Below are positions 23,797 to 32,863 of a DNA stretch of 64,000 bases, piece after piece; within the stretch, counting starts at the first letter, position 1; the number at the start of each line of letters is the position of its first letter. A program made the position numbers and the translations under genes. Origin of the DNA: JAIRMO01 sp046533115 (GTDB lineage Bacteria > Spirochaetota > Spirochaetia > Treponematales > Breznakiellaceae); NCBI RefSeq assembly GCF_046533115.1, contig NZ_JAJQRC010000006.1, positions 43,915-107,914 of the forward strand, in the 5' to 3' direction. The notes under the pieces were generated by a model, which was given only the letters and a program-made list of their open reading frames with translations, was not told where the DNA came from and made no database searches.

Positions 23797-26700
23797 TCAG
23801 CGGTTGACCGTAACCATACCGTCCACAATCCTCAGATTCGGCCAGGTAACGGTGGTATACCAGCGATCCGGGCCTGGAATTTCGGCGCTAAAATCGATCC
23901 CCGTAAAATACACGTATTGTCCCCGTCCGTCGGCCACAAAGACGGGAAAGTAGAAGCCCCCCTGGCCGTCGCTTATGGCCTCCCGCTGCAAATAGATATC
24001 AAAAATCGACCAGGGGTCATTAAAGGCAACCACCGCCGCCGGATCCCGGTCCATGGAGGCCCGGTAGAACCTGAGGGTGATCCCCTGGTCCACGGGGCTG
24101 CCCTCCGCCAGGCTGATCTTTTCATTGGTATAGGTGTTAAAGGACCGGGGGCTTCTCCCGGCGACGGAAGCCTCCAGGTACCTGAAACGGCTGACCGCAA
24201 GGAGGCGGCCGCTCAGGGAGAGTTTCCCCTGAAGGTCAATGGGCGGCTGGGAGAGGGTCCAGGTGAGGGGTTTGGCGGAATTGACCGCGGCCACGGCAAA
24301 TTGATAGATGGTCTGCGCCCAGGTCCGGGCCGCGGAACCCCGGAACAGGATGGGATGCAGTATCGGTTCCAGGGGGTCCTCATTTTCGACGGGCTGTACC
24401 GGCAAATCGCCGGCCCCCATGTCCTTGAGCAGCGGGGCCAGATCCTCCAGGGCGCTGATGGAGATGACCTCCTGCCGGGGGGCGTCGGCAACCAGGGGGA
24501 AGACCCGGAGGCTGTCCATTTGTTCCGCAAAGGCCGCCAGTTTCAGGCCGCAATAGGTTCTGGACAGGGTACCGACGCCGTCCATGATAAAATCGTTCCA
24601 CCAGCCTATGCTGATGTTCCGGGTATCGGAATACACGGTCATATAGGTTTCTTTAATTTCATCCAGGGGTAAGGCCCGCAGCTGCTTAAAGGCCGCCTCC
24701 GCATCCGGGGGCAGTCTGCCCCAGGCGGTAAGCATCCGATCCGCATCGGCGCTCATAAAGGCGGAAAGCATCTTTATCCGGTCGTTCATGGAAGCGATGA
24801 AATCGGTTTTTTCCCGCTTTAAGACTTCGGACAACACAATATCGTTGACATCGTTTAGTATGTCGATACATTCGGTGTAGAGGGACTGGAGGACCGAATT
24901 GATCTGGTAGGGTTTGGTTTGATCCACCCGCGCCCGGTATTCCCGCCAGCTTGGGGAGGGGATATAGGCGTTGTCGGGGTAATTCCCCCAATAGCTGAGG
25001 AATAAACCGAGGTACTTACTAAAGGCTTCGGTTTGATAGATGGTCCCATCCTGGTTTTGCAGGAAGTGCGGCTGGTCGGTAAGATTTACATACTGGGTAA
25101 AGAGATCGTTATAGGCCGCGATGCCGTCGCTTATCTCCTTTACTATGATCGGATCATAGCCCCGGTTATAGTTTATCCCCCCCAGGGCGCTCTGGATTGC
25201 CCGGCCGGTGAGGGAGAACACATCCCGGTCTTCCTCTTCCGAGCGGAGGGCTATCATGGCGCTGATATTTTCCGGGGAGCTGGAGAGGAAGTCGTATTCG
25301 ACGCTGAGGACCAGGTAGCGGTTAAGATAGGCCTGGGCAGCGAGGATGATCCGGCCGTTGCCGATAAGGGTCGCGGTCTTTTCGTTTTCCGCATAGGGTT
25401 TAACGTAGGATTCGTAATTATCAAAGGCAGCGATGATGTCATACTGGCCGCTCATCCAATCCAAATTAACGGTATTCCGCAGCTGGGCCGGGTCCAGGAT
25501 GTCAATGGCCCCGGCAAGGGTCAATATCCGTTCCACCACCATAAAAAGGGATTCCGAAGCCGGGTCATCGGTCATTTTTTGGGACAAAAGCTCATTGCTT
25601 TTAAGGCTCAGGGCGGCGGTCCGCAGGTTTTCCAGTTCCCGGGTCAGATTACGGGAAAATTCCTGCTCCAGCAGGCTGACCGCCCCGGGGATTCCGCGGG
25701 TCCCGGTGCTCTTTTTCCTGATAAAATCCATATCCCGCTTGAAAATATCCGTATAATCCTTTACCGCGTAATTGATCACCAAATCGTTGAACAGGTAGTC
25801 GTTTATCAGGTTGTTTCCAAAGGGATCGGCGCCCTCGGAGTCGTTAAGGCCCAGGGGTATATTAACCCGGAGCATTTCGCTCTTTATTTCCGCGAAAATC
25901 TCCCTGCCCCGGGAGACCAGGCTGGTTTGGGTTTGGGACAGGTCCTTCCATTCGGCAACCAGGTTCTCCACATCCCGGAGGGAATCGGCGTCAACGGCCC
26001 GGCGCAGGAGCAGGGTAATCCGGCCGTAATTGGTAACAATATTCTGGGAAATGGAAACCAGGTTTTTTATTTTGCCGTAGAGGGAATCGGGGTAAACCGA
26101 AAGCCGCTGCCAGGCGGAGAGGATGATCTGCAGCGCCGCCCCCTTGGCCTGGAGAAAATCATTGGAGTAGACATAGGCCGCTTCTTCGGAAAAGGTGTAA
26201 CGCCGGTCATGGTTGGCGATAAAGCTGTTAAGCAGGGCCCGGGAATCGTTGGAAAGTTCCGGCAGAATATAGGCTATCATGACTTCCGAATCGTATTGAT
26301 TGGAGCGAAAGATACGCTGAAAATCATCCCGGGCAAGTTCATCAAGCAGGGTAAAGGACTCGATGACCGAACGCAATTCCCGGTCAAGCAGGGGGGTCGA
26401 AAAGGACTGGTCAATCAATTTAGAGCCCACGCTCTTGATCAGGGGGGTTCTGATAAGGCTGCCGTAGAGCTGGTTGGTAATGAAGATCCGGTCCCGGCGG
26501 CCCATGTTAAATTCCCCGAAGGTGATCAGATCCGAAAGCAGAAAACCCAGGGAAGGGGTCAGGTTGGTGTTCCGATAGGCCAGGGCATTATAGTAAAACT
26601 GCACCGGCGATGCCCCGTTGTTCTGCCGGCTGGGATTGGTGTTAATGGCAAAGGTCCCATCCCGGTTTTTTATGATGAGGGGGGGGCCGGCGCCGTCCCG

Positions 26701-28149
26701 GTCCCCGATGGTGGGAGCCAGGGACTGGTAATAAGCGGTAATCTGGGCCAGGGAGGCGGTGACATCATCGGCCCTGAAAAAGGCGGTGAAGAGCAGGATA
26801 AAAGAAAGGATTATCAACAACCCGCAGAAGGCAAAGAGGGGTATTGCCCGGTTCAGGGCTTCTTTTCGGACAAAGACCGCCTGGGGGGAGGGGTTGAAGA
26901 TAAACTTTTGCAGCATATCCCGGATAAAGTAGGACTGGGAGACCGGGGGAGCTGCCTCGGACAGGAGGAGGTCCTCGGTGGTTTTTCCCGCCAGGGCGGC
27001 CATGCCGGGGCTGAAGGAAAAGCCCAGATCCGTGGCACTGGTAAAGAACAGGCCGTCGAAAACCGTATCCTTGGTTCCGTGGAAGGTGTCTTCGCTAAAG
27101 AGGGTCTCCAGATAAATATGGAGGTTTTGGTACAGGGCGTCGAAATTATCGGGAAATACCAAGAGTTTTCCCGTTACATCCATACGGTTTGATGCGCCGG
27201 AGATACGGAGCTGTATGTCCCGGGAGATCATGCTTCGTTTATACCCCGAGCGGAAGCGACCGAGGAGGCTGTTCCAAAAGGCCTTAAAATCTTCCGACCG
27301 GTAAAAGGCGGTTTTATTTTCGTAGCCCAGGATCTGATGCCGCAGTTCCCCGGAAAGCCCCTGGGCGTATTCCCGGAAGCCGTTTACCATATCCAGTTTG
27401 GTCACCACCACATAACAGGGCAGCCGCATGCCGCTGGCATCCAACAGGTGGGCCAGCTCGTTTGCCATGAGGGTGGCCTTTTTGCGGGTCAGGTCCCCGT
27501 CGTCCGTCAAAAGGGCGTCCGCGGGAATGGTCAGGATCACCCCGTCCAGGGGTTTACGGTAATGTTTGCGGCAGACCTGCCGGATGATGTGGGTCCACTC
27601 CGCGCTGGAGCCCTCGAGCCAGCGGTCAAAAAAGACGCTGCCGCTTATGTCGCAGACCACCGCCTTGCCCCCCAGCCAGACCCGCACCGGCAGGCCCTTG
27701 TCACCGGGGTCGGCCTTCCGCTCCTCCGCGGAGGGGACCAATTCCAGCTCGCTCGCCTCCAGAAGGGTGGATTTTCCCGAACCGGGTTCCCCCAGGAGCA
27801 TGAACCAGGGCACCCCGTACAGGCCCCGGCCGTGGAGGGCCGCCAGGTCAAAGCCCTGCTTGAGGAGTTCGTCTATCTTGAGGATGTTGTCCGAGAGATC
27901 TTCCTTGGCCTGGGCATGCTTGTCCCCCCCCTGGGCAAGTTGGGCCACATGGCGCCACACCATCAGGTCCTTGAGGATGTCCCGGGTTTCCTTGGCCTTG
28001 ATCCGCTTGCGCTTGAGTTTTCCAATCAGGGGCAGCACCACCAGCAACACGACGAGGAGCAGCACGATAGCCAGAATGATCTTGGCCAGGTTATTGGTCC
28101 GTATCAGATTGATGATAACCGGAAAAAAAGAGGTAAGCTGCTTAAACAT
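23797..28149 (-). CDS. tssM: Type VI secretion inner-membrane protein TssM (IcmF)
   Basis: The large membrane-complex subunit, 1450 residues, longer than the roughly 1100-1300 usual for the family. Two N-terminal helices (about residues 21-43) precede a cytoplasmic NTPase domain with Walker A GEPGSGKS at 120-127 and the following VCDISGSVFFDRW. A third helix near 440-465 leads to a very large periplasmic part that contacts TssJ. The ATG at 28149 overlaps the tssL stop (TGATG); a GTG one codon earlier is possible. It is the last structural gene of the system. Confidence 0.95.
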   Translation of the reverse strand: MFKQLTSFFPVIINLIRTNNLAKIILAIVLLLVVLLVVLPLIGKLKRKRIKAKETRDILKDLMVWRHVAQLAQGGDKHAQAKEDLSDNILKIDELLKQGFDLAALHGRGLYGVPWFMLLGEPGSGKSTLLEASELELVPSAEERKADPGDKGLPVRVWLGGKAVVCDISGSVFFDRWLEGSSAEWTHIIRQVCRKHYRKPLDGVILTIPADALLTDDGDLTRKKATLMANELAHLLDASGMRLPCYVVVTKLDMVNGFREYAQGLSGELRHQILGYENKTAFYRSEDFKAFWNSLLGRFRSGYKRSMISRDIQLRISGASNRMDVTGKLLVFPDNFDALYQNLHIYLETLFSEDTFHGTKDTVFDGLFFTSATDLGFSFSPGMAALAGKTTEDLLLSEAAPPVSQSYFIRDMLQKFIFNPSPQAVFVRKEALNRAIPLFAFCGLLIILSFILLFTAFFRADDVTASLAQITAYYQSLAPTIGDRDGAGPPLIIKNRDGTFAINTNPSRQNNGASPVQFYYNALAYRNTNLTPSLGFLLSDLITFGEFNMGRRDRIFITNQLYGSLIRTPLIKSVGSKLIDQSFSTPLLDRELRSVIESFTLLDELARDDFQRIFRSNQYDSEVMIAYILPELSNDSRALLNSFIANHDRRYTFSEEAAYVYSNDFLQAKGAALQIILSAWQRLSVYPDSLYGKIKNLVSISQNIVTNYGRITLLLRRAVDADSLRDVENLVAEWKDLSQTQTSLVSRGREIFAEIKSEMLRVNIPLGLNDSEGADPFGNNLINDYLFNDLVINYAVKDYTDIFKRDMDFIRKKSTGTRGIPGAVSLLEQEFSRNLTRELENLRTAALSLKSNELLSQKMTDDPASESLFMVVERILTLAGAIDILDPAQLRNTVNLDWMSGQYDIIAAFDNYESYVKPYAENEKTATLIGNGRIILAAQAYLNRYLVLSVEYDFLSSSPENISAMIALRSEEEDRDVFSLTGRAIQSALGGINYNRGYDPIIVKEISDGIAAYNDLFTQYVNLTDQPHFLQNQDGTIYQTEAFSKYLGLFLSYWGNYPDNAYIPSPSWREYRARVDQTKPYQINSVLQSLYTECIDILNDVNDIVLSEVLKREKTDFIASMNDRIKMLSAFMSADADRMLTAWGRLPPDAEAAFKQLRALPLDEIKETYMTVYSDTRNISIGWWNDFIMDGVGTLSRTYCGLKLAAFAEQMDSLRVFPLVADAPRQEVISISALEDLAPLLKDMGAGDLPVQPVENEDPLEPILHPILFRGSAARTWAQTIYQFAVAAVNSAKPLTWTLSQPPIDLQGKLSLSGRLLAVSRFRYLEASVAGRSPRSFNTYTNEKISLAEGSPVDQGITLRFYRASMDRDPAAVVAFNDPWSIFDIYLQREAISDGQGGFYFPVFVADGRGQYVYFTGIDFSAEIPGPDRWYTTVTWPNLRIVDGMVTVNR

Positions 28150-28859
28150 CACGGCGCCTCATCGGGACCGGTTCGGATTTCCCGGGCCTGGGCAGCGGCG
28201 CGGGACAAGCTTTCCCGGAACGGGAGGGTGGTGTCAAAAAAGACCGTAAAATTAACGATCAGGGAAACCACCAAAAAAAGGAGGGCAACAAAGAGGGTCA
28301 TCCGCAGGGGCCGCAGGGCCTGCCCCTTTTTTAATCCGGCGATCCGCTTTTCCGCGGCGACCTTGACTATGGGTTCTTCCCGGATATCCAGTTCCCCGGG
28401 GAAGCGGGCCGCACATTCCTTCATGGTTTTTTCGATATACCCATGATCCCGAATATGGATCCCCTCAAAACCCAGGCCGAGCATGGTATAAAAGAGGGGA
28501 ATGGTGTTATGGGCCTTGTGGTCCCCCAGGGCATCGGCGAGGAGGTTGAAAAACTTTTCATCCCCGGAGAGCTCGTTGTAGTCCCTGCCCAGTTCCCGCC
28601 AGTCCCGGTTAAAGGGGAAGCTCCCCTCCTTGACCATAAAATCGATAAAAAACACCAGGGGCCGTTCTATGCGTTCATATTCCCGGCTGAGAACCGGGTC
28701 TGCCGAGGCGGTAAGTTTCGCGTCCTGCAGGGCGGTTTCCATATCCTCCCGGAATTTGTCCATCAAGGGGGGATACCCGGCCTGGTTCAACTGCCAATAA
28801 TTGCAGAGGGTGGTCAAAACCGGGCGGCAAAGCTCTTCAAGGTTTGCGGGGACGATCAT
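28149..28859 (-). CDS. tssL: Type VI secretion inner-membrane protein TssL (DotU)
   Basis: A 236-residue DotU-family protein that anchors the baseplate with TssM. The cytoplasmic helical domain begins with LCRPVLTTLCNYWQLN, and a single transmembrane helix lies at about 186-208. Only about 28 residues follow, so there is no fused peptidoglycan-binding domain as in some long TssL proteins. The start follows AGGAG. The stop overlaps the start of tssM. Confidence 0.93.
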   Translation of the reverse strand: MIVPANLEELCRPVLTTLCNYWQLNQAGYPPLMDKFREDMETALQDAKLTASADPVLSREYERIERPLVFFIDFMVKEGSFPFNRDWRELGRDYNELSGDEKFFNLLADALGDHKAHNTIPLFYTMLGLGFEGIHIRDHGYIEKTMKECAARFPGELDIREEPIVKVAAEKRIAGLKKGQALRPLRMTLFVALLFLVVSLIVNFTVFFDTTLPFRESLSRAAAQAREIRTGPDEAP

Positions 28860-28868
28860 GGGCTGCTC

Positions 28869-30248
28869 CTATTCCACCACGGTGATAAACAGGGAGGTTT
28901 CCAGGCCGGGAAAGAGGTCCTGGGCATAGTCGATTACCATTCCCTTTTCTTCACACATATCCCGCCAGACCTTGGCGGATTCGGCGAGATCCAGCCGGAA
29001 CCAGAGGGTGCCCTCCAGGATAGGCAAAAACCGGGGGGGATACCGCAGCCCCACCAGCTTCATGCCCCGGACCCGCAGGGACTTTGCCCCGGGGTTTATC
29101 AGCTTAAAGGTATCCCCCTGCTCCAGGGCCCGGATCACCTCATTCCCGTCCGCCGTGGTACTTACCGCCAGGAACATCTCGTTGACCTCGGCGATATCCT
29201 CGGTTTTGATGCCGGTGAACAGGTAATTGCCGTCCTCGGTGGGGGTAAAGCTGAGCCGGATATACCCTGCCCCGCCCTCGCTTCTGATAAAGGAACGGAT
29301 ATCCTTAAAGAGTTCGGTAAACACCGGCAGGCGGTCATCGTGATCGTAGCGCCGGATATCCCGGATGCCGTTTTGGGGGTTAATGCCCATGAGTTCCGAG
29401 AGGAAGGAGGCCAGTTCCAGATACAGGGTAAAGGGGGTGATAAAGCCGTCCACCAGGAGGGAAGAAAGCCGGAGCTGGTAATAGTTCAGGGTCCGCAGCA
29501 GGAGCAGGGACCGGGCGTCGTCCAGGGCGTCGGTCCGGGAAAATGCCTCGTCCTGCATGGGAGCTTCGGTGAGGGCGCTCTGCTGTTTATCCCGGCAGCG
29601 GCGTATGTCCGGGATAAGCCCCACGGCCATGTTGAAGAGGGGGTCGTCGCCGGTAAGCATCATAAAGGGAGGGAGGTATTTTTCGTCCACCTTGACCTGG
29701 CCCTGGCTGGTATCCCGGGTCAGGACGTTCAGTTTAAGTATGGGCAGGATCTGCATATCCTTGGTATCGTCCTGGTCCGTTACCAGCCGGGCGTTGATCC
29801 TGCGGGTGATAAGGGTTATTTCATTGTCCCCGGCATTCTCGTCCCGGACCCGTTTTTTCTGGGCCAGGTAGCGCTTTTTCCCCTGGGAAGCATCCTCGTC
29901 CGCGAGGTTGGCCTCTAATTCGGACCAGTCGGGGACCGCCGCATACACGGTAAGGTCCGTGGGATTTTGCTTGAGGGCCTCACTTAAATCCAGGGGTTTT
30001 AGGATGCAGTTCCCCGGCATGGAGAGTTCCAGGCCGTCCCCCATGACCGCGGAAAAGCGCTTAAGCGCCACCCGCCCCCCTTCCAGGGCTTCCAGGTCAA
30101 GCTCAAAATCGATGAGCCCATAGGCATAGGGCAGAAAAAAGGAACGGTTAAGCCGGGTATATTCCGAGATGGTCCGCTGCTGATACTGAAAATGGTGGGG
30201 CTGTAAAAACTGGCCGTCGTTCCAATGCAATAATTCTTCAAAGCGCAT
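28869..30248 (-). CDS. tssK: Type VI secretion baseplate protein TssK
   Basis: A 459-residue protein that links the baseplate to the membrane complex. It opens with the family hallmark LLHWNDGQFLQPHHFQYQ and keeps the middle ILPILKLNVL stretch and the C-terminal VGLRYPPRFLPILEG that contacts TssL. It lies nine bases after tssJ and nine bases before tssL, in the order tssJ-K-L-M that is common in type VI clusters. Confidence 0.95.
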   Translation of the reverse strand: MRFEELLHWNDGQFLQPHHFQYQQRTISEYTRLNRSFFLPYAYGLIDFELDLEALEGGRVALKRFSAVMGDGLELSMPGNCILKPLDLSEALKQNPTDLTVYAAVPDWSELEANLADEDASQGKKRYLAQKKRVRDENAGDNEITLITRRINARLVTDQDDTKDMQILPILKLNVLTRDTSQGQVKVDEKYLPPFMMLTGDDPLFNMAVGLIPDIRRCRDKQQSALTEAPMQDEAFSRTDALDDARSLLLLRTLNYYQLRLSSLLVDGFITPFTLYLELASFLSELMGINPQNGIRDIRRYDHDDRLPVFTELFKDIRSFIRSEGGAGYIRLSFTPTEDGNYLFTGIKTEDIAEVNEMFLAVSTTADGNEVIRALEQGDTFKLINPGAKSLRVRGMKLVGLRYPPRFLPILEGTLWFRLDLAESAKVWRDMCEEKGMVIDYAQDLFPGLETSLFITVVE

Positions 30249-30257
30249 AGATTACCC

Positions 30258-30914
30258 TCACGTATTGGTTTCTCCGTCACCGGAGCTTTCTCCCTCCCCC
30301 GGGGTCTGGCCGCTCTCCGGGGCCGGGGAAGTCTCGTGGACCCGTACCGCGGCCTCCCGGTTATTCGGCCGCCGGATTTCCGCGGGCAGGCCGGTCCGGG
30401 GGTCTTTGGGCAGCTCGAACACCCGGGTGATCTTTTCGGGTTCAATCTCCACATAAACCGGCCGGGTAAAGATGCCGTTCTTTTTAAGATCCACGGTGAT
30501 GATCCGGGGATCTTCCTCGGGCATATCCGGGGAATGGGGCAGATCCGCGATAAGCATCAAGGTGACGGGCTTTTTCTTGAGCCACCGGTCCCAGTAATCC
30601 GACCGGAAGTACAGGGTGGCAGGCACGGTCTGTTCCTGGGAAAAATACACGGTAAAGGGCTCCAGCCGTTTCCGCAGGGGGCTGCCGGGGGCAAAATACT
30701 TGTCCACCCCGTCCTTTTTGATCTGATCCGCCTCCTCGGCGGTAACCGCCGCGATGTCAAACTCTACCGACGGGTATATGGCGTAATGGTCCTCCAGATC
30801 CGGGGAAAGGCCCACCACCACCCGGCGCTGGCTGGCGCAGCCGGAAAGGGCCCAGAGGATCAGGGCCGCGCCCAGGAGCCGGAAAAAAACGAATCCCTTT
30901 ACTGCATGGTTCAC
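30258..30914 (-). CDS. tssJ: Type VI secretion outer-membrane lipoprotein TssJ
   Basis: A 218-residue lipoprotein that anchors TssM to the outer membrane. The GTG start at 30914 follows AAGGAGG by seven bases. The signal peptide ends in the lipobox LSGC (lipidated Cys26). The beta-sandwich carries FTVYFSQEQTVPATLYFRSDYWDRW. The C-terminal 35 residues are a Pro/Glu/Gly-rich tail not seen in the usual TssJ of about 160-180 residues. The stop of a small upstream frame overlaps its start. Confidence 0.88.
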   Translation of the reverse strand: MNHAVKGFVFFRLLGAALILWALSGCASQRRVVVGLSPDLEDHYAIYPSVEFDIAAVTAEEADQIKKDGVDKYFAPGSPLRKRLEPFTVYFSQEQTVPATLYFRSDYWDRWLKKKPVTLMLIADLPHSPDMPEEDPRIITVDLKKNGIFTRPVYVEIEPEKITRVFELPKDPRTGLPAEIRRPNNREAAVRVHETSPAPESGQTPGEGESSGDGETNT

Positions 30915-31024
30915 CGGCGCGCCTCCTTAGGGGACAATGCGCTGGCCCCGGGGATGCGGCAGGCCGGGGCACAGCTATTTTTCGCCCCTACTGTATTATC
31001 CGGGCGGGGTACATAATCTGCCAT
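30911..31024 (-). CDS. Small open frame overlapping the tssJ start
   Basis: A 37-residue frame begins at ATG 31024, four to five bases after a strong AGGAGG, and ends in TGA at 30911-30913, inside the GTG of tssJ (GTGA). The product begins MADYVPRPDNTVGAK, contains two cysteines and has no recognisable domain. The layout suggests a translated leader or a small accessory peptide coupled to tssJ. It could also be chance. Confidence 0.4.
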   Translation of the reverse strand: MADYVPRPDNTVGAKNSCAPACRIPGASALSPKEARR

Positions 31025-31055
31025 AGGGGCCTCCTTTTTCGTTCATACGGGCCAT

Positions 31056-31075
31056 AACCGGGCTTTTGCCCGGTT
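31056..31075 (-). promoter_or_regulatory. Hairpin between the collagen-like gene and tssJ
   Basis: AACCGGGC-TTTT-GCCCGGTT (plus strand) is a perfect eight-base stem. On the transcribed strand no T run follows, so it is more likely an RNA stability element or processing site than a terminator. Confidence 0.4.
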
Positions 31076-31170
31076 CCGCCCCCTGAGTATACCCGCAAGC
31101 CGCGTTACGATCAATGCGAAGCGCGGGGGGTACGGTGCATTGTTCACCGGTTACGCCGGCACGGCTCCGG

Positions 31171-32751
31171 CTATTTGGGTAATTCAAGTCTGAGCGGCCC
31201 CACCGGATCTGTCATGTCCGGATCTATAGCACTCCATCCAGTTAATTGTTTGACCTTGTATAGCGGAGCCACCGATGAAGCGGCGGTATATGCGACGCCG
31301 AAAGCATCTTTGGCATAGCCGGAATAGTTCGTTTGAGAGGTACCCGCACCCAGGCCGGCAGTGGTATACTCATTGAAGGTATACAGGGAAACAGCAGGAT
31401 TTGACACCGCTTTACTTCCAAAAACACGATAGGGGATATAGGTTTCCATTCCATAGTCAAGGCCAGAGTCATATAGAAAGGAACCCGGGCTGCTTTCAAG
31501 CGCTATTTGCCCGTTCCAATTCAGCTTGAAAAAATACAGTCTTTCTTTATTATCAACCTTAACGGGCCTTATTATATGGATAACATACTCCTCACCATGC
31601 TGACCCTCATTGCCGGTGCCGATGGCATACCCGATAAATTTGGGGGTTGCAGCCGAATCATACACCTTGGTTAATCCGGGGCCGCCTTTCTTGGCGAGGA
31701 TATACCAGCCTACTGGGTCCCCGCCGTAGATGTAGGAATTTTCATCGGTGGTGTTATAATAGGCCCAGCCCGGCTTAGGGTTTTTAAGCTCATCAACGTC
31801 GTTGTTTTTATAGGCCCCCTGCCAGACTATTGAAACGCCGTCCGTACCATTCGTGCCGTCGTGGGTGAATTCATTCCATGTCTGGTTGTTGTAGATGTAG
31901 CATATACCATTTGTGTTACGGTAGACCCAGCCATCCTGGGGGTTGGCAAGCGCCGGATCGGTTTCGCTGGCATAGGGCCCCCCCTTCCAGTGCAGCGAAT
32001 AGGCGAAGACATTCCACTGATTATTGTAGTAGATGTAGGACCTATTGTCCGTGGTGTTATAATAGGCCCAGCCCGGCTTAGGGTTTTTAAGCTCATCAAC
32101 GTCTTTGTTTTTATAGGCCCCCTGCCAGACTAGGCCAGGGTCGCCTTTCCCGGCGAGGATATACCAGTCTTTGTAGCCCGGGAGCCCGCCGTAGATGTAG
32201 GAATTACCATCGGTGGTGTTATAATAGGCCCAGCCATCCTGGGGGCTGACAAGCGCCGGATCGGTGTCGGCGTCATAGGCCCCCTTCCAGACCAGCGAAA
32301 CGCCGGGGTCGCCTTTCGCTCCGTCCTCGCCGTCCCTGGCAATGAGCTGCCACCCATTGTAGTAGATGTAGGATGCCTTGTTATCTTCGTTATAGTAAGC
32401 CCAGCCATTCTGAGGAGGGCCGAGTTCTTCCACCTTAGTTTGGTTCTTATAGGCCCCCTTCCAGACCAGGGATATGCCGTCTTTACCATTTAGGCCGGGC
32501 AGGCCAGTGTTACCAGTGTTACCAGTGTTGCCTTTTTCGCCTTGTTCGCCGGGGCTGCCCGGCAGACCCATGGGACCCATGGGGCCTTGGCAGGCGCCGA
32601 TAGTCAGGAGGATAAGGATGTTCAGTATGCAGACAAAGATACGGCGGAGGGAATTCGGGCCGGTTACGCCCCGGCGGGTGCGGCCGGAACCGGGGAAATT
32701 GTCCGCCGGTTTACGAAATTGATCATCCTGATGGGATACATACCTGGTCAT
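31171..32751 (-). CDS. Collagen-like lipoprotein with five WxGAY/GWAYYN repeats, inside the type VI cluster
   Basis: A 526-residue protein from ATG 32751; GGAGG lies five bases upstream and a second ATG at 32754 is possible. A basic N-terminus of about 37 residues precedes a signal helix ending in the lipobox TIGAC (Cys54). Residues about 56-92 are Gly-X-Y triplets (GPMGPMGLPGSPGEQG and on), a short collagen-like stalk. Five repeats of about 45-50 residues follow, each with VW(K/Q)GAY, GWAYYN and SYIY, with further Gly-X-Y links. The C-terminal domain of about 165 residues is unrecognised. It may be a surface-exposed lipoprotein on a triple-helical stem; its role in secretion is unknown. Confidence 0.8.
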   Translation of the reverse strand: MTRYVSHQDDQFRKPADNFPGSGRTRRGVTGPNSLRRIFVCILNILILLTIGACQGPMGPMGLPGSPGEQGEKGNTGNTGNTGLPGLNGKDGISLVWKGAYKNQTKVEELGPPQNGWAYYNEDNKASYIYYNGWQLIARDGEDGAKGDPGVSLVWKGAYDADTDPALVSPQDGWAYYNTTDGNSYIYGGLPGYKDWYILAGKGDPGLVWQGAYKNKDVDELKNPKPGWAYYNTTDNRSYIYYNNQWNVFAYSLHWKGGPYASETDPALANPQDGWVYRNTNGICYIYNNQTWNEFTHDGTNGTDGVSIVWQGAYKNNDVDELKNPKPGWAYYNTTDENSYIYGGDPVGWYILAKKGGPGLTKVYDSAATPKFIGYAIGTGNEGQHGEEYVIHIIRPVKVDNKERLYFFKLNWNGQIALESSPGSFLYDSGLDYGMETYIPYRVFGSKAVSNPAVSLYTFNEYTTAGLGAGTSQTNYSGYAKDAFGVAYTAASSVAPLYKVKQLTGWSAIDPDMTDPVGPLRLELPK

Positions 32752-32815
32752 CATTGCCTCCTTGGGGAAGGGCCGCAGCCATGAAGGGCTTTCCGTCATG
32801 GCCCGCACTCCCCTA

Positions 32816-32842
32816 CTGAAAAATACCCCCGGCTGTGCCGGG
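32816..32842 (-). terminator. Possible terminator or attenuator upstream of the collagen-like gene
   Basis: On the minus strand CCCGGC-ACA-GCCGGG (32842-32828) is followed by GGTATTTTT. Transcription arriving from the upstream gene, which ends at 32864, may be reduced here, so the collagen-like gene and tssJKLM might be expressed at a different level. Confidence 0.45.
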
Positions 32843-32863
32843 TTTGGGATGCTTTAGGGGCCC

